Shown piece by piece: positions 57,670 through 64,000 of a stretch of DNA of 64,000 nucleotides. Below the pieces are notes generated by a model. That model was not told the DNA's origin. It did not search any database and saw only the letters and a list, made by a program, of their open reading frames with translations. Every line of letters starts with the position of its first letter. Position 1 is the stretch's first letter. A program made the position numbers and the translations under genes. Origin of the DNA: Paenibacillus catalpae (GTDB lineage Bacteria > Bacillota > Bacilli > Paenibacillales > Paenibacillaceae); NCBI RefSeq assembly GCF_900112695.1, contig NZ_FOMT01000003.1, positions 768,553 through 832,552 on the forward strand, read 5' to 3'.

Positions 57670-58821
57670 ATGCTTACAAAAGGATTCAGAAAACTAGCGG
57701 CATTGATCCTGGGAATCGCCTTATTGCTTGTCGGAGTTACCCCCATATTTGCTCACGACATGTACCTTGGAGCATCGAAATGGGCTTTTGGCAAGGATCG
57801 AATTCTGTCCACAATAGAGCTCGACCCCGCTATATTTCAACAATTGAAGGGGATTAAGGAGCTTGGATATGATCTTGAGAATCTCACCGATGATCAGCTC
57901 GGCGTTCTAACAAACGACATCCTTCAACCTTACATTGATGAGAAGCTATCTGTTTCCATCAATGACCGCGAGTATCCGATAAAGGTAGATCATTTAAAGA
58001 GAGAAGGAACATTTTGGGTCATATGGCTGAGAATCAATGATGTCGATTTCGATTGGACAGAAAACAAAGTAAAAATTAACTACCGTCTATTAGATGAAGA
58101 GACCAAAGGTCAGCATGTGAATATTGGCTATATCTATTTTACCGATGCGGATGACGATTCGGTTCAGGGGGTCTTCGATAAGACCCAGCCGGACTTGCAA
58201 TATATATTTGACTCCAACAATGCTGTTTGGGAATTCTCGGATAAATCGGCCGCATTCTTGTCTGAAATCTCTACCTATTTCATACTTGGAATTAAACATA
58301 TTTTAACCGGGTATGATCATATCGCATTTTTGCTTGCTTTGATTGTGATCGGACTGTCCGCCAAAGAGGCCTTGAAAATTATTACGGCATTTACCGTGGC
58401 GCACAGTATTACTTTGCTGCTGGCTGCCTTGCATATTGTCAATCTAAACGCGAAGTTTGTCGAAAGCGTCATTGCTCTATCCATCTGTTATATCGCGGTG
58501 GAAAACCTGTTCCTAAAGCAGATCAATTATCGATGGCTGGTCACCTTTATGTTCGGATTGGTGCATGGGTTTGGTTTTGCCAGCGTTCTTCAGGAATATG
58601 TCGCGGATAAATCGAATCTTGTTCGATCCGTCGTTTCGTTTAATGTCGGCGTAGAAATTGGACAGCTGATGATTCTATTAATCACGCTTCCTCTTCTCTA
58701 TGCGATAAAGAAAAAGTTCTCTCTTGGAAGAATAACCACTGTATCTTCCGCGGCCATTTTTATTATTGGTTTCCTTTGGTTCGTCGATCGGATGTTCAAT
58801 TTGCATCTTGTACCATTCTAA
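57670..58821 (+). CDS. HupE/UreJ-family membrane protein with large extracellular domain
   Basis: 383 residues. A signal peptide (ALLLVGVTPIFAHD) leads to an extracellular domain of about 170 residues, then six membrane helices of the HupE/UreJ_2 type with GIKHILTGYDHIAFLLAL, TAFTVAHSITLLLAALHIV, ALSICYIAVENLFLK, FGLVHGFGFASVLQE and FNVGVEIGQL. The His/Asp pattern in these helices is the metal-permease hallmark; HupE/UreJ proteins are Ni/Co permeases, but the _2 subgroup is uncharacterised as far as I know. ATG 57670 follows GTG 57667; neither has a strong ribosome site. First gene of a three-gene operon. Confidence 0.85.
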   Translation: MLTKGFRKLAALILGIALLLVGVTPIFAHDMYLGASKWAFGKDRILSTIELDPAIFQQLKGIKELGYDLENLTDDQLGVLTNDILQPYIDEKLSVSINDREYPIKVDHLKREGTFWVIWLRINDVDFDWTENKVKINYRLLDEETKGQHVNIGYIYFTDADDDSVQGVFDKTQPDLQYIFDSNNAVWEFSDKSAAFLSEISTYFILGIKHILTGYDHIAFLLALIVIGLSAKEALKIITAFTVAHSITLLLAALHIVNLNAKFVESVIALSICYIAVENLFLKQINYRWLVTFMFGLVHGFGFASVLQEYVADKSNLVRSVVSFNVGVEIGQLMILLITLPLLYAIKKKFSLGRITTVSSAAIFIIGFLWFVDRMFNLHLVPF

Positions 58822-58841
58822 GCACAGGAAGAGAGAACCTC

Positions 58842-60137
58842 ATGAATAAGAAAAGAGCGCATTACGTACTTGCTTCAATGGTGATGACGATTATAACCTT
58901 CATTACGATTTCCGGCACCAGCATGGCTCAAGGCAGCTCCGATGAACTCGTAAAGGAATACAGCAATAAAGCGAACCAATTTTTTGCTGCCAACGATTAT
59001 GAGCAGGCGGCCATGACGCTGGAAGAGCTGCTCGCTAAGGAACCGGATCTGAACAATGAAATGGTGTACAAGCAATTAACTCATATTTACGACGATTACT
59101 TATTTGATTTTGAGAAGGCGTTGTTTTTTTATACAGCGTATCTGAACCACTTCCCCCAAGGTATTTTTTCGGATGACTTTCAGGGCAGAATAGCCTATCT
59201 CAATGAAAGACATTCCGATTGGCCGATCTTGCAACGTTTTAGACGCATTCAGTTGGAAGAAGATCATATGACCATGCAAGCAAAATTGGAGGAAGTGGAA
59301 ACCATACTTTCGCAGCATGAGGACTCAGAGATTGCGCCCGACATGCAGCTCTACTTGGCTAACAAGTATTATGAAACGGCCGGCTACCAAGAGGCGAGAG
59401 AGCATGTGGAACAATACATGGATAGCTTCGGCAAAGGCGTCATATCAAGTGAGGACAGGGCCTCAGCCTTGCAGCTGTATGCCGACATTCTCGTTAAACA
59501 GCATCGTTTCGGCAAAGCCATTCGGGCTGTGGATCAGGCAATTGCGCTGAATGTCCCGGGTGAAGACTTTAATTACGCGTTAAAAAAAAGCGGGATTATC
59601 AAGCAGCGGAACATGCTGTATGGATTTATTGGTACTCTTTTGTATGCTTTCGTGGTGGTTGTATCGTTATTTTCGCTTCGATTTTGGCGGCATTTTCATT
59701 TACGCAGCTATGCAAGGCAGCTTGCCAGGCCGTTGCAACTGCTTGGCCTCATTACGCTGGGTCCTATTTTCACCTTGATCATCACGCGAGAACCGGAGAC
59801 GAACATTCGGTTTTTCTGTTGGCTATTTGGCTTATCTGTCTTTTTTATGATCCTTACAAGACTGTTCGCCCCGTTCTTCATGAAATCAGGCCGAGTGGCT
59901 TATGTTAGCATGAGTGGCTTGCATATGGCGGCCGCTTCGTTTATGGCTTATTACGTGACGATTTACAGTGGAAGGCAGACAAGTATTAACGCGTTAATAG
60001 AAATTTATGCAGATCCACTGACAACGCTATCCCTATGGTTAATGTGGGGTTCCGTCATTGCGGTTTTATTAATCAATGCCATTTCTAGTTTTGTTTTCTC
60101 CAAAATAAAACTACTAGCTCATCAGGGGGGGGCATAA
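58842..60137 (+). CDS. TPR-repeat membrane protein
   Basis: 431 residues. Signal peptide (SMVMTIITFITISGTSMAQG), then TPR-like helices outside the membrane (YSNKANQFFAANDYEQAAMT; ALFFYTAYLNHFP; LQLYADILVKQHRFGKAIRA), then five hydrophobic segments (YGFIGTLLYAFVVVVSLFSL to LWLMWGSVIAVLLINAISSF). It lies 20 bases after the first HupE-like gene and ends two bases before the second, so the three are one unit. The TPR part may dock the HupE-like partners or the wall-bound phosphoesterase; this is inference. ATG 58842 has AGGAAGAG upstream. Confidence 0.82.
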   Translation: MNKKRAHYVLASMVMTIITFITISGTSMAQGSSDELVKEYSNKANQFFAANDYEQAAMTLEELLAKEPDLNNEMVYKQLTHIYDDYLFDFEKALFFYTAYLNHFPQGIFSDDFQGRIAYLNERHSDWPILQRFRRIQLEEDHMTMQAKLEEVETILSQHEDSEIAPDMQLYLANKYYETAGYQEAREHVEQYMDSFGKGVISSEDRASALQLYADILVKQHRFGKAIRAVDQAIALNVPGEDFNYALKKSGIIKQRNMLYGFIGTLLYAFVVVVSLFSLRFWRHFHLRSYARQLARPLQLLGLITLGPIFTLIITREPETNIRFFCWLFGLSVFFMILTRLFAPFFMKSGRVAYVSMSGLHMAAASFMAYYVTIYSGRQTSINALIEIYADPLTTLSLWLMWGSVIAVLLINAISSFVFSKIKLLAHQGGA

Positions 60138-60138
60138 G

Positions 60139-60684
60139 GTGATCTCGGCTTTCACTTCATTTTTAAGACTAGGCATGGAACATATATTAACCGGCTATGA
60201 CCATTTGTTATTTATTTTTTCTCTGTTAATTGCAAGGCAAACGATTAAACAATATGCGGCGGTGATTACGGCATTTACAATCGCGCACTGCTTAACCTTG
60301 ACCTTAACGGTGCTTGACATTATTAATGTCCCATCTATTATCGTCGAACCAGCGATTGCCCTTAGCATTTGCTATGTTGCTATTGAGAATATTTTCAAAA
60401 AAGATGTGAAGAACCGCTGGATGATTACTTTTGTATTTGGTTTAATTCACGGAATGGGGTTTGCCGATTTATTAAAAGGGATGCATCTGGCAAAAAACTA
60501 TTTAGCTTTTAATATATTTAGTTTCAATTTAGGAATAGAGGTTGCTCAGCTAGGAATCCTTGCCATCTTGTTGCCGCTTCTTCTCTTGATTCAGAAATGG
60601 AGATATTCAGTGAGAGCAGTCAATATATGCTCAGTGATAGCTTTTTTATTAGGTGGCTTGTGGTTAACCGAAAGAATACTTTAA
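60139..60684 (+). CDS. HupE/UreJ-family membrane protein, minimal form
   Basis: 181 residues consisting only of the six-helix HupE/UreJ core: GMEHILTGYDHLLFIFSLLI, TAFTIAHCLTLTLTVLDII, ALSICYVAIENIFKK, FGLIHGMGFADLLKG and FNLGIEVAQL. It is paralogous to the membrane half of the protein encoded at 57670, without the extracellular domain. Starts at GTG with AGGGGGGGG upstream. Two different family members in one operon is unusual and suggests a heteromeric transporter or a sensor/transporter pair. Confidence 0.87.
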   Translation: MISAFTSFLRLGMEHILTGYDHLLFIFSLLIARQTIKQYAAVITAFTIAHCLTLTLTVLDIINVPSIIVEPAIALSICYVAIENIFKKDVKNRWMITFVFGLIHGMGFADLLKGMHLAKNYLAFNIFSFNLGIEVAQLGILAILLPLLLLIQKWRYSVRAVNICSVIAFLLGGLWLTERIL

Positions 60685-60688
60685 CACA

Positions 60689-60716
60689 ACGGCAGCCGTT
60701 TGGCTGCCGTTTTTAT
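60689..60716 (+). terminator. Terminator of the HupE/TPR operon
   Basis: ACGGCAGCC/GGCTGCCGT 9-bp stem, GTTT loop, followed by TTTTATT, five bases after the stop. Confidence 0.92.
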
Positions 60717-60740
60717 TGAATTAAAGGGTAATTCCGACCA

Positions 60741-61628
60741 TTAATGGGGGATTTCACGGATGACCTTAATTGCCTCCATTAACAATATTGCTGCCTTGCC
60801 TAGTAAGTGTTTGTCTTTATAAGCGATACCTATAGAGATGACAGGATTCAAGTCGGCAATTGGTCTTATAACCAATGAGCCTTCCTGTTCCAGACCACTG
60901 TAAATCGGTACAATCCCGATGCCGAACTCTGCCTTTACCATTTGTTGAATGACAAAGAAGCTTCCAACCTCCATGCAAGAAAATAGGTTTCGCCTCGTTG
61001 GATAAATAGCCGTTTCCCAAAGCTCTCGATAGACACAAGTCGGCTCTTTGACTAGTACGGTTAGCCCCGCGAGGTCGTTCGACGTGATGCTATCTTGCTC
61101 GGCTAATGGATGATTAATATTTAACATGACCCCTAATCTTTCCTCAATCAGCGGCTCAAACTCCAGCATGAGGTTTGAAGGTGGAGCTGCGCAAATGCCG
61201 AATTCCAGCTCGCCCGACCGAACCCTTTCCGCGATCGTTCGGCTGCCGCTTACTTCCATTGTTAACTCCACATTCGGTCGAATCTTGCAAAAGTCAGCTA
61301 CAACGCTCGCTAGCTGCTGGCTTGCCACGGGCTCGATAGCGGCAAAACGCACCGAGCCGCTGTCTCCCGCAGCAATATCCGAGACGGTCTGTCTCATCGT
61401 TCCGATCGACTTCAGTAAAGCCGCGGCTTCATGATGGAGCCATCGGCCGGCTTCAGTCACGATCATGCGTTTTCCGTCGCGCACAAATAAAGAAACGCCA
61501 AGATCATCTTCGAGACGCTGAATCTGCAGAGTTACCGTAGAGGGTGCATATTGGAGTTCCTCGGCGGCTTTCAGAAAATGACCATGACGCACGCAAGCCT
61601 CGAAGGTCTTTAAAGCTCGAAAATCCAT
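60741..61628 (-). CDS. LysR-family transcriptional regulator
   Basis: 295-residue LysR protein. The helix-turn-helix is MDFRALKTFEACVRHGHFLK followed by AAEELQYAPSTVTLQIQRLE; the effector domain runs from about residue 90. The ATG at 61628 is preferred because AAAGGTG lies just upstream; two earlier starts overlap that site. It is divergent from the deacetylase-MFS pair, the usual arrangement for a LysR protein and its target, so it probably controls them. Confidence 0.92.
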   Translation of the reverse strand: MDFRALKTFEACVRHGHFLKAAEELQYAPSTVTLQIQRLEDDLGVSLFVRDGKRMIVTEAGRWLHHEAAALLKSIGTMRQTVSDIAAGDSGSVRFAAIEPVASQQLASVVADFCKIRPNVELTMEVSGSRTIAERVRSGELEFGICAAPPSNLMLEFEPLIEERLGVMLNINHPLAEQDSITSNDLAGLTVLVKEPTCVYRELWETAIYPTRRNLFSCMEVGSFFVIQQMVKAEFGIGIVPIYSGLEQEGSLVIRPIADLNPVISIGIAYKDKHLLGKAAILLMEAIKVIREIPH

Positions 61629-61754
61629 TGTCATCACCTTTGTTTGATTTTTTTAAACAATTTGTTCATATTATTCAATTTTACAAAACATTCCCGGGAT
61701 TTTACAATAGGTTCAACGGTATCATGGTGGAAGGATACCTCAGAAGGGGGATTT

Positions 61755-62843
61755 ATGATGACAAAACAGGTAATTACTCGCGGCAATCCATCGGTGTCTC
61801 ACTGTGCCTTTACGTTTGATGACGGTCCGATGCGGATTCCTATTGACGCATGGCTCGATGCTTTGGAGCAGGGAGGCGCGTGCGGGACGTTTTTTTTAAC
61901 AGGTGAGTGGTTCGATCGGTACCCGGCCAAAGCAAGAGAAATGCTGGCCAGAGGTCATGAGCTCACAACGCATACCTACCATCACCGCAGAATGGCAGAT
62001 GTGACCAAAGCCGTATTCTTCGAAGAGCTGAAGATTGCTGAGCTCGCTTATCAAGAAGCAACGGGAAGGCCGGCTCCGACCTTCATGCGTTTTCCTTATG
62101 CCTCTTACCGGGAGGAGAATTTGGAATGGCTGCGGGAGTGGAAGTATCTGGTCGTCGAGGGGGAGGATACCGTCGACTGGTCTGGACCGCCAAGCGCGCA
62201 GCTTGTGGAGCGGGTGTTACCTAAGCTGATCAATGGGTCGATTTTTATGTTTCATGCCAATGAAATCGCCAAAGAGACGCCGCAAGCCGTTAAATCGCTT
62301 GTACTCCATACCCACGCCAAAGGTCTTGCCTTGGTTCCCGTATCCGAACTGCTTCATGCTAATGGCATCTCCACGGGCGAACGCAGGTGGCAAGTTCGCT
62401 TCAGACCGACTCTCCTAGGTTCTTTCCATAATGAGCAGTGGGAGTACGTAGCTGGGGACTATGAATTGCGGAAGCTGGCCGCCGATTCGCTTGAATGGGG
62501 GAATCCGAAAGCCCCTACAGGGTCCGGCGCCTATAATAAATGGCTACAAGAGCTCTCAACGCAGGTCCGGTCGGATGGAGAAACGCGTTTTGTCGCCCGC
62601 AGCTTTGCTGACCAATACTGGGCATACGTACGTGCTTCCGTCCACGGCGGCGCTCTGGTGCTGGAGGACTACGCTACGAAGGAAGCCCATGCGGATGCCT
62701 TAATATATATCCTACAATGGGCGGCTTACGAGGCATCGACCTTGGGGTGCGAGTGGATTACCAGCACACAGGACATGCGCCGTATTCACAAGCTGTGTGA
62801 ACAGCTGGGCTTCGAAGCGGAAATTGTTTTGCAAGAAGGATAG
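61755..62843 (+). CDS. Polysaccharide deacetylase with extra C-terminal domain
   Basis: 362 residues without a signal peptide. The NodB domain (residues 1-~210) has CAFTFDDGPMRIP (catalytic base and metal Asp), THTYHHRRM (metal His pair), RFPYASYREE and FMFHANEIAKETP. The C-terminal ~140 residues (FRPTLLGSFHNEQWEYVAGD to LYKL-like IHKLCEQLGFEAEIVLQEG) end in the helix-strand pattern of GNAT acetyltransferases, including an ADALIYILQWAAYEASTLGC segment; that reading is tentative. A cytoplasmic location would fit deacetylation of an imported amino-sugar compound. ATG 61755 has AAGGGGG upstream; the open frame before it lies in the promoter region. Confidence 0.85.
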   Translation: MMTKQVITRGNPSVSHCAFTFDDGPMRIPIDAWLDALEQGGACGTFFLTGEWFDRYPAKAREMLARGHELTTHTYHHRRMADVTKAVFFEELKIAELAYQEATGRPAPTFMRFPYASYREENLEWLREWKYLVVEGEDTVDWSGPPSAQLVERVLPKLINGSIFMFHANEIAKETPQAVKSLVLHTHAKGLALVPVSELLHANGISTGERRWQVRFRPTLLGSFHNEQWEYVAGDYELRKLAADSLEWGNPKAPTGSGAYNKWLQELSTQVRSDGETRFVARSFADQYWAYVRASVHGGALVLEDYATKEAHADALIYILQWAAYEASTLGCEWITSTQDMRRIHKLCEQLGFEAEIVLQEG

Positions 62844-62973
62844 CACCCAAGCAGAAGACATATATCCAGTAGAGCCACACCACAAGGTTATGACTAAGGT
62901 TCAGCGGAGAGTCGCGCAAATAGCTAGTGCGCTATATAAATTGATCGTCCTTTATTTGGGGGAAGGTTGGGAT

Positions 62974-64000
62974 ATGGGAACAAAATCCGCATTTAATCGG
63001 GTTACTCTATGGGCATCGTTTTTGTTTGTTGTCATACTCGGTTTTTCCCGGCTCTCCTACGGTATGTTCTTACCTGGGATACAGAGGGTGATCGGGGGGA
63101 GCTACGGACAGTTGGGTATATTGGGGACAGTTAACTTTATCGGTTATTTGGTCGGGACATTATGTCTTTCTCCCCTGATCTCGCGGTTTCCAGACCGCAA
63201 ACATGTCATTAATCGGATGACGTGTTTAGTGCTCGGATTGACTTTGATCGGCTCGGCATTTAGTAATCATTTCACTCAACTTGGGCTTTGGCGGTTCGCA
63301 ATTGGATTGTTATCTGCCTTCGCTACAGTGTTGGTCCTGTCCATTGCTATGGAGGCCGTTCGACCGGCGGAACGAGGAGTGGCATCGGGGCTTATATGGC
63401 TGGGCGGATCTGCCGGCATTCTAGTGACGGGTTTATTCGCTCCCTATACCATAGATCCTTCTCATTTACAGGGGTGGCGGTATGCTTGGGTGATCATGGG
63501 CGTATTTGGGGTTATTGCCGCGTTTGGCTTTGAGTTCGTCACCAGAAAAAGGGGATCCGAAAAAATACCCTCGCAGACCGAATTGAAGCCACGGGGAAAA
63601 GAAAGTGTAAATGTGTATCGTCTCCTGCTGGATCCGAAGAAGCACATGTTCCTAATCCTTTCTTATTTCTTCTTCGGCTCAGGATACATCATCTATTTCA
63701 CGTATTTGATTCCGTATCTGGTGAGCAAAGGCATTCCGTCCCTCAATGCCGGGTTGATATGGTCCGCAATCGGATTTGCTGGTTTATTTAACGGATGGAT
63801 CGGAGGCAAAGCCATTGATCGATGGCCGAGCGGGCATACGCTTGCGACGGGGTTAACCTTGGGAACGATTGGCGTGAGCGGGGTAATCACCAATAATATG
63901 ATGTTTACCGCGCTCGGAGCAACCATGGTTGGACTGGTGTCCTTTATAACCCCGCCGCTGATGACGACTGCACTTCTTCGTCGTCATGTCCCTTACCACG
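62974..64000 (+). CDS. MFS transporter, YbfB/YjiJ-like, cut by the right window edge
   Basis: An ATG at 62974 with TGGGGGAAGG upstream opens a frame that stays open to the last base (342 codons). Typical opening helices are FLFVVILGFSRLSYGMFLPG and YGQLGILGTVNFIGYLVGTL; later segments include AIGLLSAFATVLVLSIAMEA, GLIWLGGSAGILVTGLFAPY and LSYFFFGSGYIIYFTYLIPY. About ten of the expected twelve helices are inside the window. The relation to the MFS protein at 35222 is distant. It follows the deacetylase by 130 bases and may share its LysR control. Confidence 0.85.
   Translation, partial: MGTKSAFNRVTLWASFLFVVILGFSRLSYGMFLPGIQRVIGGSYGQLGILGTVNFIGYLVGTLCLSPLISRFPDRKHVINRMTCLVLGLTLIGSAFSNHFTQLGLWRFAIGLLSAFATVLVLSIAMEAVRPAERGVASGLIWLGGSAGILVTGLFAPYTIDPSHLQGWRYAWVIMGVFGVIAAFGFEFVTRKRGSEKIPSQTELKPRGKESVNVYRLLLDPKKHMFLILSYFFFGSGYIIYFTYLIPYLVSKGIPSLNAGLIWSAIGFAGLFNGWIGGKAIDRWPSGHTLATGLTLGTIGVSGVITNNMMFTALGATMVGLVSFITPPLMTTALLRRHVPYH

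Overview
This 64 kb window looks like the chromosome of an endospore-forming, glycan-degrading member of the Bacillota, most likely Paenibacillus or a close relative. The evidence is the YesM/YesN-type two-component pair beside LplB/YtcP-type permeases, the GerA-family germinant-receptor genes, a Spo0E-like phosphatase, an OxdD-like oxalate decarboxylase, a DUF4309 lipoprotein and a surface enzyme anchored by three SLH domains. I see no rRNA, tRNA or CRISPR array. The species assignment is inference from gene content.

Layout. 1-3.7 kb: a complete Fe(III)/AfuABC-type ABC importer, cut at its 5' end by the window edge. 3.8-7.6 kb (minus strand): a cupin with a Pro/Gln/Tyr-rich tail, a DUF4309 lipoprotein, an oxalate decarboxylase and a pirin. 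7.9-9.5 kb: a lone germinant-receptor A subunit behind a good sigma-G-like promoter. 9.7-18.2 kb: a glycan-use operon (response regulator, sensor kinase, two permeases, binding protein, GH29 fucosidase). 18.4-21.0 kb: a decayed sensor kinase and a decayed creatininase-family gene. 21.4-31.0 kb: a beta-propeller glycosidase, a GntR regulator, a second sugar importer, a cystathionine-synthase-like PLP enzyme and a GH38 alpha-mannosidase. 31.3-34.5 kb: Spo0E-like protein, then GerC, a two-helix D-like subunit and GerB. 34.6-40.9 kb: a LysR remnant, an MFS exporter, a XRE-cupin regulator divergent from tdh-kbl (threonine to glycine), and a UPF0316 protein. 41.0-45.0 kb: AraC regulator divergent from a GH2 beta-galactosidase.

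45.1-51.0 kb is a scrap region: an IS110 5' remnant, a small AAA+ protein with degenerate Walker motifs, two copies of a ~200-bp repeat array resembling transposase-binding ends, fragments of several oxidoreductases and a frameshifted membrane gene, with two intact oxidoreductases (SDR, MDR) among them. 51.1-60.7 kb is the most novel-looking block: a minus-strand operon of a lipoprotein, a metallophosphoesterase-like protein lacking all its metal ligands and two polytopic membrane proteins, divergent from an SLH-anchored metallophosphoesterase and a three-gene HupE/UreJ-TPR-HupE/UreJ operon. 60.7-64 kb: a LysR regulator divergent from a two-domain polysaccharide deacetylase and an MFS transporter cut by the right edge.

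How the genes work together. GH29, GH38, GH2 and the beta-propeller enzyme, with two importers, suggest import and trimming of fucosylated/mannosylated/galactosylated oligosaccharides such as N-glycans. Both sugar importers lack a local ATPase, as is usual when a shared MsmX-type ATPase serves several importers. The germinant-receptor subunits lie 22 kb apart with the sugar block between them, suggesting that a receptor operon was split by insertion or rearrangement. The 51-61 kb block suggests a cell-envelope phosphatase/metal module whose function I cannot assign.
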